Below, piece by piece: positions 45,560 to 58,249 of a DNA stretch of 64,000 bases. The stretch spans positions 42,205,920-42,269,919 of the forward strand of contig OX104128.1 of assembly GCA_944470555.2 (NCBI GenBank). The letters run 5' to 3'. Source of the stretch: Heterobilharzia americana. Its lineage: Eukaryota > Platyhelminthes > Trematoda > Strigeidida > Schistosomatidae. A program made the position numbers and the translations under genes. The stretch's first letter is position 1, and every line of letters begins with the position of its first letter. The notes beneath the pieces are model-generated. The model saw only the letters and a program-made list of their open reading frames with translations, made no database searches and was not told the DNA's origin.

Positions 45560-45934
45560 CATGCTGATCGGTTACAGCCTTTGTGGTTAAGGCGACTAAA
45601 GTTAAACCTCAGCATTTCCTAAACAGTCCTACACCATGAAGTGACTGCTGATGTGGATACAGTAGAGTTCGCCGGCAAAAAACCCCATAGTCTTAGATAC
45701 CAAGACTGCCCAGTCACACTGCCATATGCGTCGAAACAGCTCAGGTCTTCATTTTTCACAACTCGTTACGCTAACATTTGGAACGGACTGCCGCATGATG
45801 TCCGATGCTGCAAGACCATATCTCAATTTCTGTCGACCTTGGACCACTACCTCAGTGAACTTGGGGTAGGCAGGATTCTTAATGTACCCTACATAGACGA
45901 CACCAAGTTCCTTATTGGCCCACCAAGTATCTAG
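45560..45934 (+). pseudogene. CR1-like LINE, C-terminal tail
   Basis: The frame 45641-45934 has SLRYQDCPVTLPYASKQLR, then SSFFTTRYANIWNGLPHDV and a FLSTLDHYL segment: the R...FF..R....WN.LP pattern that closes CR1-type ORF2 proteins. It directly follows the endonuclease start because of an internal deletion. Confidence 0.68.
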
Positions 45935-45960
45935 AGTCCAATAAGCAATAATTCAATGCA

Positions 45961-48900
45961 AACACCCAAGAATTTATCAAACTGTGAGTTATTTTTGTTG
46001 ACTTACATAATATTCTATGCATATTTGTGGTAATTGTTTTTAATGCTAGTTACCGCTCTTAATCTCAATGCTGCCGCAGTTCAGCTACTCTTCGCCCCTC
46101 CTGCGACCGAACATTCCACCCACCGTTCCCTTTTTTCTTTGTAGTAAGCTAGGATTCTTTGTGCTGCACAGTAGTACCAGTCAGTTTTGCGTGATACATC
46201 AAGCTTGACTATTACATGAGTAGAGGCACAATGGTCATAAGTGTTGCCTGACGTGTGGTATACACCAAGGGGCGATTGAGTCAATAGTGTACACATGGTC
46301 TCAGCCAGCTGGCAGTAAGCTGGAAGTATCGTCGTAACCATCAACTCTATTGAGCGAAGCACAAAAATATTAAAAAAATAACGTGAGAATATGCGAAGTG
46401 ATGATAACTGACCAAGAGACATGGTGGTAGGGAGATAAACTTGAACTGTCCACGGCTCTATGGCGGTATCTTTATGAAACCTACGGCTCTTGTACTTATG
46501 ACGACAAAATAACGGTAAAAAGAATGAGGTCAACAAAAGGTCCTCCAGATCTACTACCTCAGCTCACCAGGCACCATCATATTGTCTCTATAGTCCTGAC
46601 ATGGTAACACTCAACAGGCAACACCATGATCACCCCCCCTCATGACTATATAAAGAGTGGTTACCATCACAGCAAAAAGCATGAGTTCTGTTTAAATGTT
46701 TATAACTTCATTGAACTTTTGTATATAGGTTTTCTACACATAAGCGAATGCCTGGTCCAAAATCTTCTATTCTCTCTATTCCACAATGACACCCTCGGCT
46801 TCAGTTTAGTTTCCACTACTTTTGTATGCACCTTCATCTTCTTCCCCATAGGTTTATCTATAAACAGTAGGTTTGATACCTCCTCAAGTAACTTTCGCAG
46901 TCAGTACATTCAAGTCACCTACGTGTATCATGGCCGATGTACTTCTGTGCTCCTGTTCCGAATCTCGTCCGCTGCTCGCTTTTGTTATTCATTTTTCAGG
47001 CCTGCCCAACCAGTCCTTCATCCATATGCAATCCTAGTAGTTTAATTTGTCAGCGTGCACTATACCATCTAGACCTTATGACGAACGCATAAAGCCGAAG
47101 GTCACAGCTTTACTACCTGCCCTACCTTCAAGAATACTGGAAGATTCAAACAATAGGCGAATAGTTCCTACTTTCGAACTGAGCTTACCTCAGTATGATG
47201 AACAATTATGCTGGTGTCTATCTGTTTCATTCTTTTCTATCTGCAAGGCATTAACGTTCTTACTCTAGACGCATCTTTTATGTACCGGAAAGAACGGTGT
47301 CCATTGTGTAGCTTGATATTGTACATAACAGTCAGTTCACATTACCAAAATGATCAGACCTGTAAACCGGTTTGTTTTCATGTAACTTATGTTGTATGAA
47401 ACATATTATTATTATTATTAAGTTTCGTTTTACTTGCGGTAATGTTTCACTATGCTTAAGCTGTATGGGAAGCCCAAAATGCTTCGGTTTAGTTTCAGCC
47501 AACTGCTTGAGGTGATCCTGTTGTTTGATTCAACTCGCTCAGATAAATATTTAGGTTTTTGCCGGGAATACCTCCATTTTGCTAATATTTTTGTATCAAG
47601 GAGGTTACTGTTGACTGCAAAGTTCTAGGGTGGCATTGTTGAATTACGCAGATATAACGTAGGTGCGACCTCATCTGTTGTGTTTTGTTATCCTTAGGAT
47701 ATATTTTGGCTACGCGTAAACCAAGTGAGCTGGGTGCATTAAATGGAACAGACTCAGAGGTGTACGTTAGATCAATTTCTAACCTGTTCTATACTGTACA
47801 CTGCGTTCCTAACGGGATAATCGTATTTTGGTTGTAACAATGTCAGCACGATCAAAATGGGTGAGATGCTGCGGTATTTGTGAGATTACCTCGAAGGTGT
47901 GAGAAACATTAGAAACTGTGATGCATATATGGATACAAACTGCACGTGTATGTGAAAATTTCCGTGGCGAGATATGACAATAATGTTACCAGATAGAAGC
48001 TTTCCCCCAGTATTCAGGCAGCCGGCGATCAATGGATGGCAAAAATACCAATGCTTATCCAACCCTTACGAAACTCAACTTTTATTTTAAAAATGCAAGA
48101 GTTCGCTTAATCTCAAGTCTGTTCCGAATGTGAAAGAAGCCCTCTATCTAATGTCCTATTAAACAAAAGCGGGCCATCCGAGATCAGTGTTTGGTAGGAC
48201 TACATAATTCTAATGTTCCAGAATAGCTTATACATTAACAGATAACAACCTCTTTTCTACTTTCGAGCCCGTAGAAATCTCAGTTGCATTATTCATCGAT
48301 ACAACTTGGATTCGGGTGATTCAGACTCGGATTTTCAGTTTGAGGAGGTAAGTCTAGCAGCCTATATTAGCCCTGTTCCAGTAAATCTATGTGTTCGTCG
48401 GGCCCTGCTTTAAGCTATTCAGTTGAGAACCGAACGCCACCTCTCGGGGTCAGCTACGGAAGTTGGTTTCTACACCCCAGAACGGGTGCTCTACGTAGAC
48501 GACTCTGGTCGTCTACTTCGACATTCTCATGCTTTGTTTTCTGACGTGTTCTAATCACTTGAGAAGAAAAGGAGAAACTTCTGCATGCCAGGACTAGATC
48601 TCCTCCCCGTCTGCAACAAGACTGAGAGAAGAGTTTCGGCCACTTAGGCTTTTTTTGTATGTCTGGCTAAGGATCATACATGCGGCTGTCTCGTGAACTT
48701 TTTCCAGAAGGTCTGTGTGACCCTTCAGGCAATGGTTTTTCGCATGTGTGGTCTTTCAGTTCAGACCTAACCACGGAAGTGCACAAGGTGGTGGTATCTC
48801 CGATTATTTTTCTATACATCTTGCGTAATGCCTAAAGCGCCGTATAGCTCCAACCTGGGACCGATCAACGATGCGCTGGGTTCTTCAAATCGAGATTCGC

Positions 48901-48989
48901 TGCAGCTCCTAGGGAAAATACTAAGGATGGGGAAGTCACATCAGTAACATCGATTTTGCCGCCTGTGTGCCTACGTGCATCCTCATACA
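45961..48989. other. No gene recognised; (ATT)n run at 47405-47420
   Basis: Mixed sequence. The frames 46536-46081 (minus, 151 codons) and 46626-47045 (plus, 139 codons) show no recognised domain. The second is hydrophobic, as expected of chance frames in T-rich DNA. A tandem ATT tract lies at 47405-47420. Confidence 0.4.
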
Positions 48990-50390
48990 CCTGCATCGAT
49001 AGACATCATCGTTCCTCTGGGCAGACTACCAAGCCACATTTATCCGTTTGAAGTGTGCGTGGGTCTTCGTTATCCCTTATTCCACACCAGGCTTTCACAT
49101 ATAAATCTGGGCCGACGTCAGAAATTCAGAATTATCGTCCCATAAATATTACATCTGTAGTCTCTCGTATCATCGAGAAGGTGGTTGTGCAAGAAATCAA
49201 TGATTACGTGGCTGCACATCAGCTTCTTTCCCCTATGCAGCACGGTTTCTTAAAAGGTCGTTCATGTGGTACTTGCTTACTGGATTACTTTGAGGAGGTC
49301 ACCTGCGGATGAGATGAAGGTCTTTTCGTAACTGCTCTATTTTTTGGCTTCAAAAAAGCATTTGATAAAGTGCTTCTTAATCGGTTTATTCTTAAGCTTC
49401 AATCATTTGGAATTAGTAACCCTCTACTATCGTGGATAAGCTCATTCCTTAGGATGCGCACTCAAATAGTAAAGTTTAGTCAAACCTACTCCTCCCCACA
49501 GCCTATTCTGAGCGGCGTCATTCAAGGTGATGTGTTAGGGCCCTTGCTTTTCCTCCCTTACATAAATGATATTTCTAACGTGATAAAATATGGTAAACCC
49601 TACCTGTTTGCTGACGACTTAAAAATCGTGTATAGTTTTCCCTACTCATCGCTAAGTGAGGGTTTTAGTAGAATCCAGGAAGGCCTGACGAATTTGTTCG
49701 CTTGGAGTGAAACATGGCAACTTCCACTTAACTCTAGTAAATGCGGGATTCTCTGTTTCAGTAACTCTTATCCAAACGTTAGTTTACACCTTGGCGATTC
49801 TGTGCTGCAATCTTACAACCCAGTATGTGGTTTAGGTATTGGGTGTTCTCGGAACTTAACGTTTACGGAATATGCCCAGTCACTTGCCTCCAAGTGTAGG
49901 CGCTCAGTTCGCTTTCTGCTTAAACACATACATACCACTGAGGCTGGACTGCCTTTATACAAGGTAATGATCCGCCCGGTACTTGAATATGGCACAATCA
50001 TCTTCAGCAATACGTATACTTCGGATAGGATACTAATTGGGAATGTTCAAAGAAGGTTTACCCGATATGTACTGGGCAGTCACGAAGAACTTGATTATGA
50101 GGGAGGGTATAAGAAATTAAAAATTGACCCATATCGGCTAAGACGCCTTAAGCTAAAACTTAAAATATTACTCCGCATTTTGCATGGCATTAATCACGTC
50201 TGTTGCGCTCCTACATTGAAGACTATTTCTTGATATAGTCTACGCAGTCGTGAATGAACTGTACATGTAGAAAAGTACCGCCTTCAAATTAGGTCACGAT
50301 CATTTATGATACAGTACAGCAAGTTATGGAATAAGCTTCCACATTTTATTCGCTCTTGCGTGTCTGCATTATAGTTTCGATGCCTACTCA
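48990..50390 (+). mobile_element. CR1-like LINE, reverse transcriptase to 3' end
   Basis: A 5'-truncated LINE copy on the plus strand, much better preserved than the one at 6410. It begins near 48990 in the RT N-terminal region and ends near 50390. Its last part, from 50037 on, is inside the 1049-bp duplicated segment. Confidence 0.75.
49055..50233 (+). pseudogene. CR1-like reverse transcriptase, single internal stop
   Basis: Apart from one TGA at 49310-49312, the frame is open for about 392 codons. In order: NYRPINITSVVSRIIE, then LLSPMQHGFLKGRSC, ALFFGFKKAFDKV (first catalytic Asp replaced: FGF instead of LDF-like), a GVIQGDVLGPLLF block, FADDLKIVY with the catalytic pair, WQLPLNSSKC, the LGIG segment and a C-terminal region with MIRPVLEYG. 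Just upstream the true frame shifts (VIPY near 49072). The RT palm Asp position and the stop make it inactive. A copy of its last part is at 53782-53976. Confidence 0.8.
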
Positions 50391-51085
50391 ACGAATTCTT
50401 TCTTTTCACGGATCTATAAATTTCTTGGCATTCATATTATATCCACAAATACGAAGCATAATGGAGCAGTCGGCACACAACAATGGTCAAGCCATTGCGT
50501 CCACTGTGAACGTACTCAGACCTCTAAATGTAAGAATCGGTTTTATTAAAGCCCTGAAGTTCCTTCGATGCAGATGGCCTTACGATTGCATACAAGGGTA
50601 TGAATACTGGCTCGTCTCCGTATAATGAACTTAAAGAATACCGTTTATCTCTGAAAGCCACCACGGTACACCCCCCCCCAAAAAACGACTTAATAACCCT
50701 ATAATGGAAGGACTATGTAGTTAGCTTAACATATATACATGAAAATGTACATCAAGTCCGAATAAATCAAAAAAGGATAGGGACCTTTCTCTTCTCCAAA
50801 TTTGACGGCGTAGTAATCTGTATTTCCATATCTGCTCGTGCCTCTCCTCTCTCTCCCCATTTGTAGAAACAGCTGCGAGTCGACATTTGATGTTCAAATT
50901 CAGTCTGAACGTGATTACTTTATCGGAATAACACCTGCTCATTGACGCCAATAACTATTGAACTGCTCCAACTCTTTCGCAAATTCTGGACCATCTTCAG
51001 GATCAACTCACCTACTCATCATGATCTTTTTTGCGACGAACCATCTGACCATTCCCAACAGTATTAGTAGCAGAGTCATTCTGAA
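50037..51085 (+). repeat. Duplicated segment, left copy (1049 bp)
   Basis: Repeats at 53782-54830 at a constant offset of 3745 bp with no indel and no substitution noticed. It contains the end of the CR1-like LINE, about 400 bp of other DNA and the first 297 bp of repeat X. Left copy: ends at element C. Right copy: starts where element C stops, with the 5-nt overlap TTGGG at the joint. Confidence 0.92.
50789..51085 (+). repeat. Repeat X, copy 2 (first 297 bp)
   Basis: Identical to the start of copy 3 (54534-54830) and cut at CATTCTGAA by the junction with element C. The missing part of X does not follow element C on its other side. Confidence 0.85.
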
Positions 51086-51095
51086 CAGGTTTTGT

Positions 51096-51434
51096 GATTT
51101 GTCCTGGTACGAACTTGACAGTCGCAAAGACCAACCACTAATTATTTAGACTTGTTATATACCCACGAATACGAGACCAAGGAAGAACACGATAGCGTAG
51201 TCGGATGGAATAGTATATTTGGATGGTTATGCCAAAATACCGGTGCGTTCTAACTAACTGGCTAGAGAGTCGAATACGAGCAATGCAACGTAACGCGACA
51301 GCGTGCCAAATGGCGAGGATGCTTGACCGGGTGCCTTCAGCTTAGCGAGTCCAGTTAAACTATCAAGGTCAGCATCAACGTCGAAAGTCGTCAAACCCTA
51401 GGCTATTGATTTTGGGGAAGTGTGTGACGCTACA
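51096..51434 (-). repeat. 3' LTR of element C
   Basis: About 339 bp. Matches the 3' LTR of element B with only a few substitutions. On the plus strand it runs from GATTTGTCC to TGACGCTACA, followed by the C-rich complement of the polypurine tract. Confidence 0.82.
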
Positions 51435-51913
51435 GATCACTCCCCCCCTAGTGGGTTCGTGGGGACCCTAAGAAGATACCAGCCGGAAGTAAAAACCTAG
51501 TGGTTTCTCCACTGGTAAAACTCTTCCGATGGGCTCACTGCGTGAGGTGGCCCCTGGTTGTCTGAACTTATTCTAGGGTGTCGTGGCAATTAAATAAATA
51601 AAATACAATAAATGAATTGTACGTCGATCGGGTCATCTGTTCCTTTCGACGTTCCGTCCAGTGCTCGTTGCACCTGGAATATAAATAAAAGTCTTTAATA
51701 CCACGAAAACGTTGCGTAAAAATGGGAATTATTTATATATAAACATATCGAAAAATAAAAATTTACGCTCATCTTCGCCGGTTTTTTTTAGTTTTTATTA
51801 CATGGTAATAAAAATTGATATAAAAGGCAAAGTGTACGAGGGTTTTTGCATTGCCGGTAAATGAGAAAAATAGTGCCCCGAAAAAAAGAAAAAAATGGTT
51901 GGCACACACACAG

Positions 51914-53482
51914 CTAAGTTGAATATGACTTCAGATACTCCGAGAACCTGACGGTTCGACCTGATTGTGTTTTTTGTTGCGCCGATTGTTGTTGCAGCTG
52001 CGCATTACCAGGTACATAGTCGACAATTTCGATAATTGAGTCATCCGTCGGTTGGATGTAGCGATCTGAAACATCACTTATAATGGGGTTACCTTCGAAA
52101 TAAGCCGGTTTCAAACGGTCGATACTGACAGTATCTTCGCGTCCGTCTCGCTCAATTATATAGAATTTCTCGTGTCGCTTAATCACTTTGAACGGCCCGT
52201 CGTAGGGTGGTTCAAGTAGTCGACGAACGGCGTCGTGGCGAACAAACACATGCGATGTCTTCTGTGAACTGGGGTGAACGAAAACATCGGTCGTTTGCGG
52301 CCTAATCGGAGAGGGCCTAACTGAACGCATTGCGCTTGTAAGCCTAGTCACGTAAGATGTCCTGTCGGAAACAAGTTTGAAAGTTGAAGGAGAGACAAAC
52401 TCACCTGGTAGGCGAAGAGTGGTCCCATAGACGAGTTCTGCAGGAGTGCGTTCAGCATCAACTTTCAACGCGTTACGAATACCTAGTAGGACTAGAGGCA
52501 GAGCCTCGGTCCACTGGAGTATGTTTGTAGCTGGAATGGAAGCTTTCAGCTGTCGACGGAGACGCCCTCCCGTGCCATTTGCTTGTGGATGGTAGGCTGT
52601 CGTTCGGAACCGAGTGCAACCTAAAAGTGCCGTTAGAGCGTGAAATAATCGACACTCGAATTGGCACCCACGGTCGGTTGTGACGTAAGATGGACATCCG
52701 AAGTTCGCGATCCATCTTTCGACGAAAACACGAGCTACTGTTCCAGTAGTAATATCCTTAATGGGTACTGCCTCCGGCCATCGTGTGAAACGATCAACAC
52801 AAGTGAAAAGGTAAGTACATCCATAAGATTCTGGTAGGAGTCCTACAATGTCTATATAGACGTGGTCGAAACGCATGTCTGGGGCTAGAAATGAGCCTAA
52901 AGGGCTTTTCATGTGTCGCATGGCTTTGCACTTTTGACAAGCTAAGCACGACCGAGCCCACTCCTCAACGTCTTTGTTCATCCCAGGCCAGCAGAAACGT
53001 TGTGCGATAAGCCTAATGGTGGCTCGTGCACCTGGATGAGGGAGTTTGTGCAACGCATTGAAGACGTTGCGTCGACAACTCTTCGGAACTATTGAGCGTG
53101 AATGACTAGCAGAGACATCGCACAAAATTGTATCCTTGTCTGACCCAACCGGACAAAGTCGCAGCTTGAGAGTTGTGGACGACAACTCATGATGCAGCTC
53201 AAGGTCTTCCTTTTGACGCCGGGCTAGTTCAACGAGATCAACGCCCTCGATATAGTTTATCGAAGCTATTCGAGATAGTGCGTCGGCTGCGGAGTTGTTT
53301 GCTCCAGAAATGTGGCGGATGTCTGATGTGAACTGGGAAATGTAATCCAGCTGTCGCGACTCACGCGGGGAGTATTTGTCAGACGCCGAGCTGAGGGAAA
53401 AGGTTAATGGTTTGTGGTCTGTGAAAATAATGAAATCACGACCTTCCACAGAATGTTGAAAATGGCGTACGGAACAGTACAT
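51914..53482 (-). pseudogene. pol: Pol of element C: RNase H end, integrase, C-terminus
   Basis: 522 open codons. The first 430 read the same as element B: TDHKPLTF, the zinc region (HPGARAT, CLACQKC), D and D of the integrase, and again NGTGGRLRRQ where the catalytic Glu should be. After YDGP it departs from B: GPFKVIKRHEKFYII is a proper GPF-type module, and the frame stays open to the end (EYLKSYST). So C keeps the intact form of the C-terminus, B the decayed one. Confidence 0.85.
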
Positions 53483-53558
53483 GGCTAGGAGTTCCCTACC
53501 AAATGTACTGTATCTTGTTTCCGCGCCTTCAGCCGCCTCGACAATAGGTTAACGGTTG

Positions 53559-53781
53559 TCACTGGTTGTCAGTCAACTGTTGCAAAACTGCTCCATTTGC
53601 TGAGTCAGATGCATCAACAGCAATACTCAGAGGAGCATTGGGGTCATGATGCATAAGCATGGTTGCGTTAGAAATGGCTTCCTTGACTTTAGAGAAAGCA
53701 AGTCCAGCCGCGTTGTCCAGAGACACGAACTTTGTAGTTCCTCGAAGTAGATCTGTTAGTGGTCTCATGACAGAGGCACAG
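53559..53781 (-). pseudogene. pol: Pol of element C: RT end and RNase H start
   Basis: Contains NCASVMRPLTDLL and AVDASDSANGAVLQQ and stops at the same TGA as element B. The coding sequence is cut off at 53781; the frame runs on into the duplicated segment by chance. Confidence 0.85.
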
Positions 53782-54830
53782 TTGGGAATGTTCAAAGAAG
53801 GTTTACCCGATATGTACTGGGCAGTCACGAAGAACTTGATTATGAGGGAGGGTATAAGAAATTAAAAATTGACCCATATCGGCTAAGACGCCTTAAGCTA
53901 AAACTTAAAATATTACTCCGCATTTTGCATGGCATTAATCACGTCTGTTGCGCTCCTACATTGAAGACTATTTCTTGATATAGTCTACGCAGTCGTGAAT
54001 GAACTGTACATGTAGAAAAGTACCGCCTTCAAATTAGGTCACGATCATTTATGATACAGTACAGCAAGTTATGGAATAAGCTTCCACATTTTATTCGCTC
54101 TTGCGTGTCTGCATTATAGTTTCGATGCCTACTCAACGAATTCTTTCTTTTCACGGATCTATAAATTTCTTGGCATTCATATTATATCCACAAATACGAA
54201 GCATAATGGAGCAGTCGGCACACAACAATGGTCAAGCCATTGCGTCCACTGTGAACGTACTCAGACCTCTAAATGTAAGAATCGGTTTTATTAAAGCCCT
54301 GAAGTTCCTTCGATGCAGATGGCCTTACGATTGCATACAAGGGTATGAATACTGGCTCGTCTCCGTATAATGAACTTAAAGAATACCGTTTATCTCTGAA
54401 AGCCACCACGGTACACCCCCCCCCAAAAAACGACTTAATAACCCTATAATGGAAGGACTATGTAGTTAGCTTAACATATATACATGAAAATGTACATCAA
54501 GTCCGAATAAATCAAAAAAGGATAGGGACCTTTCTCTTCTCCAAATTTGACGGCGTAGTAATCTGTATTTCCATATCTGCTCGTGCCTCTCCTCTCTCTC
54601 CCCATTTGTAGAAACAGCTGCGAGTCGACATTTGATGTTCAAATTCAGTCTGAACGTGATTACTTTATCGGAATAACACCTGCTCATTGACGCCAATAAC
54701 TATTGAACTGCTCCAACTCTTTCGCAAATTCTGGACCATCTTCAGGATCAACTCACCTACTCATCATGATCTTTTTTGCGACGAACCATCTGACCATTCC
54801 CAACAGTATTAGTAGCAGAGTCATTCTGAA
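53782..54830 (+). repeat. Duplicated segment, right copy (1049 bp)
   Basis: Exact-looking repeat of 50037-51085. Here it continues without a break into the rest of repeat X. Confidence 0.92.
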
Positions 54831-55764
54831 AGGCTGATTAAACCAGAGACCAACTAACATATTGGCTCAGGGAGTCACTTACCTGCAATGGCTCCACACT
54901 GCACATTTTCTAGTACTCTGTACCAACAGACCTTTTCATATGGAACTTACTACGCACCAAATAAACTTCTGGAATGATGCCGCCTATGCTGATAAAAATG
55001 ATACTCAAAGTCTATGGACTATTGACTGTTTCAACATCTATTTTCATCCAATACAACGATTATTCTTAGCAGAATTAATCTATATCACCTTTAAAAGTAA
55101 CATGATGACCTGGATACGCATTGATATAGCCATACACGTCGGTTGTATAACTGTGGACACTTTATTGATACTCCAGATTGTATAAATGGGTCCTTTGTGG
55201 TTAGCAAACTAAAAACTGAAGACCGTTCTGAGTAATAAACTATTATATTACTAATCTGCAAATTATGCGAGTGGACTAACAACGTCGGCTGGTTATAACG
55301 CAAACTTTGAACACTGCGCCGTTTTGATATTGGTAGTAGAACCTATCTATGTGATGGGAGATGGCAATCCATATCCGTCTCATGAATTTCAGCAACTTTC
55401 AATAAGATTATGCACAGTAATGACTTGATATGTAAATTATTTAATACTGGATACTTTCAAAGGTTATGAATTTGACGGTGCTTGTTGACTGGTATCCCTC
55501 ATGTTAAGCCTGTTAAATGAAGGCGACATTTACTATTATCTAAACTTTAACACTCTATGTACGCTGTAAAGTAATATTTCCTCGTTCATTTCATAACTAG
55601 CGGAACCTTCGGCAGCTTTTAATTTAGTTTAATGACATTCCGTCAGTACCACTCAGGGCTCAAGCCTTGTAGACATTTTGAGATGTATGAACGTGATGAA
55701 GCCTGTAAACTGGCTTCTCTCGTGTTAAAATCTTTTTGACGCGGGAATGAAACATTTGTTTATT
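54534..55764 (+). repeat. Repeat X, copy 3 (complete)
   Basis: About 1.23 kb, opposite in orientation to copy 1 and very similar to it. The terminal hairpin is partly decayed here (CTCGTGTTAAAA is kept, the other arm has changed). The 107-codon frame is at 54862-55185. Its flanks differ from those of copy 1, which fixes the edges to within a few bases. Confidence 0.75.
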
Positions 55765-56689
55765 TGTCTACATCGTCAGCGTCGGGAACCATTAAGGATT
55801 ATGCGATCTTCAGCAGTTAGTTTATGTGCATGAGAATGGCAGGTTAAAGAGAACTGTCCTGAGGTATTTCACTCGGTGAAGGCTGGGAATTGGTCCACAG
55901 CCGTTTCCTCCAACCAACAGAAACTATTCGATCCATCCAAGCAGACTGCCAACATTCCCACAACTTACCTGTATCACAAGCAGCCTGAAATGAGGTGCCT
56001 TGCCAAATCGCACACTTAATTTTATGAAGTGACATCTACAGGTGCTCATTCATCTCCAGAACTGACCCAAATCTCCCCGGATATGACCAGTTTTCCCAAG
56101 CAACGGATGCTTCCGTTGCGAAAAGAGTGAAAAATGTGTCGCTTATCAGGTGGAATGTATTGTATTTCTTGATTATTCATCCTGAAATTTCACCTACAGA
56201 ACCAAAAACATGAACATGCACGAACATATTTCCCAAAAGTGGGTGGGGCAACCGCAAACATCAGTAGTTCTTTGTACGAAGTCACACGTCCAAATACTTA
56301 GTCACAGCCTTGAACCGACTGTTCGGGTTTGTTGCTCAATTCCAGAAATGGTAGCTGTTCTCATGAAGCAGGAGAATGCGAAAAACGACAGATGATCTTT
56401 TATCTGCTAAGGAATTCCTCATTTCTTGATTTCCCACCATAAATTAGTAAACTAATCATTCGCTCTTCAGTGGTTGTCTCAAGTACAGCGACATGCCACA
56501 TTTCTACCCGGCTTTTCTTATATCCACAACAGCCACCTTATGGTGAGCGCTTGTTGTTAGTTTATTTTCCACGGAAACTAGTTATTTTGGATATCATAAC
56601 ATCAGGACCAAAATGACCATCCATGCGATAATGTGAAACTATGATTTCGTTGCTGAGGGATCAACGTCATCTTCTTACACAATATTATT
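55765..56689. other. No gene recognised
   Basis: Short frames only (for example 56035-55844 minus). No motif and no similarity to other parts of the window was noticed. Confidence 0.4.
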
Positions 56690-57819
56690 GTCACTATTGT
56701 CTGTCCCTTGGAACATAGGGATTCAGTAGCATGCTGCCACTTTCACTCTTTTCCCTGCAGTCATCTTGGCCTGGTTCCATAGCAGCCCAAAAGCTTTCAT
56801 TTCTCCCTCACACGGTCTCCCTCATGTCACCCTCAGGCGCTCAACCCATCGTTTCCCCTTCGGGTTCTACTTGGCGGCCTGACCTGGCGCCTGATGTCCC
56901 CGAATGGTCTCCTGAGCGCCGGTCCAATCCATCCCCACTCTCTTCTTCTGCATAGTTTTGGGCAATAGGTTCTTCGTTGGTTGGTTCGTTGCCAGCCAGA
57001 GTTCCTTGTCGCTTATTCTTTCTGGCCAGCTGATCTTCATTGTCGAGTGAGCGTGGGTGACAGCTGTTGGTGTGTCTCCAGTTTGCTGGAAATGATTTTC
57101 GTAACGCCCCAAGTCTCTAAACCATAAAGAAGCATTGACTCGACAGACTTAGTGTTGAGAGTCCGGATCTTGTTCCTTATGCTGGATGCAGTGCGATAGA
57201 TCACACTGATTTCAGATCACTGAAGTCCTACCTTGCTTTGCCGATCCTGGCTTTGATATCCTCCCCCGTGCCGCCCGTAGTTGAGACGACTCCGCCCACG
57301 TAGATGGAAGAGACAACTTACTTTGGGTTTCTCCCGTTGATAATGGTTAAGTATCTTGACCGACTCTGTCTACCTTGCGTTCACCTGAAATCCAGCCTTC
57401 GCTTTCACTTAAGCCAGCCTGCTGGTTTCGCCTGAAGATCTTCGAGTTTCTGCGACATTAAACGGGAATCACCATCGGCGGAATACAAATCTTCCAGGGT
57501 CCTCTCATCGCATCAGCCTATCAGCGTATGCCCCTCTTCTCACATTTTCTTGCATGGCCCAGTCCAGTCAGGTCGATCACAATCAGGAAGATCATTGATG
57601 ATAGTCAGCAGCAGCCTCGTCTTACTCCTTTCTGTCTCCACTTAAAAGGCATCACTGAGCTTTCCATAATCAATCACTTAGGATGTAGCATGATTTAGCA
57701 TTTAGCTGTTGAATGAGGTTGACAAGGGTTTGTGGTACCAAAGCCGTGGTGTTGAAGCAGCTGCCAAATTACTTCCCGGTCGATGCCTCGACCGAAGGAC
57801 TTTTCAAGTTCGATGACGT
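56690..57819 (-). pseudogene. RTE-like LINE family II, third copy, 3' part
   Basis: Minus strand, matching 33250-33755 and 35021-35600 block by block: the 3' end near 56695-56760, the frame 57112-56867 with WPERISDKELW, the segment for FTYLGS-like sequence near 57300 and the region near 57700-57815. Many stops and indels. Element A' interrupts it at 57820; the rest is at 62359-62600. Confidence 0.75.
57816..57819. repeat. Target-site duplication of element A', left (ACGT)
   Basis: ACGT at 57816-57819 recurs at 62355-62358. Removing A' and one ACGT restores continuous LINE sequence that matches the other copy near 35598-35620. Confidence 0.88.
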
Positions 57820-58249
57820 TGTAGGGATGCGTGTTACAATTCCGTAACGTTTGATCAACCCTACTTAATTTGATGTGCTCCAGTACCTGCTTAGCCAGTA
57901 CTTTACCTAACGTGTAAGTACTGATAACAAAACAAATCAAAAGAACTGATACGCAATGTATTTAAAGGAGCTATGTATTTAAGGTAAATGTAATAATAAT
58001 GAATGGGGGAAAAGTTTAATCAACTTATCTGGCTTATAAGACTGAACTAGGGACTCGGAGTACGTGCGTGTTGATCAGCACAATGGAGCGCAAAAGTGGC
58101 GTCCAAGCCTGCTCGGATGCATGCTCGTTAAAACAAAACTTAAAACACCCTAAGCATCCGGAGGCAAGCTAGAGATTTATTTAGTCAATTTAATTTAGAC
58201 TATTTATTTTAGCCTTAGTTATATTTTGGTGCCAGGAAGGTGCACTTCA
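57820..58249 (-). repeat. 3' LTR of element A' (subtype 2)
   Basis: 430 bp. It carries the variants of the solo LTR at 37538, for example CTCCAGTACC, CTTAGCCAG, GTGTTGATCAGC and AAAAGTGGC. A 2-nt gap in the ACAAAACAC run is private. Its inner edge reads TGAAGTGCACC instead of TGTAGTGCACC. Confidence 0.9.

Larger units (their letters stand above)
43400..45960 (+). mobile_element. CR1-like LINE with large internal deletion
   Basis: Frames in one direction give a possible ORF1 (about 43444-44840), the start of an APE endonuclease (45014-45454) and, almost at once, the C-terminal tail of ORF2 (45641-45934). The second half of the endonuclease and the entire reverse transcriptase are missing. The two ends of the ORF are only about 190 bp apart. 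The order and strand are those of one element, so an internal deletion is more likely than two insertions. Confidence 0.6.
51086..53781 (-). mobile_element. Element C: 3' half of a family-B Gypsy element
   Basis: Minus strand: 3' LTR (51096-51434), purine tract (51441-51449), pol C-terminus back to the RT/RNase H junction (53781). Gag, protease, most of the RT and the 5' LTR are missing. The right edge is a blunt joint inside the RT coding region. Ten extra bases (51086-51095) lie between repeat X and the recognisable LTR. It shares with element B the stop after the AVDAS block, the broken stretch after it and the Glu-to-Gly change in integrase. Confidence 0.85.

Noticed and set aside
46081..47045. 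Frames of 151 and 139 codons as host genes
   Set aside because: No motif; the plus-strand one is a hydrophobic chance frame in T-rich DNA.
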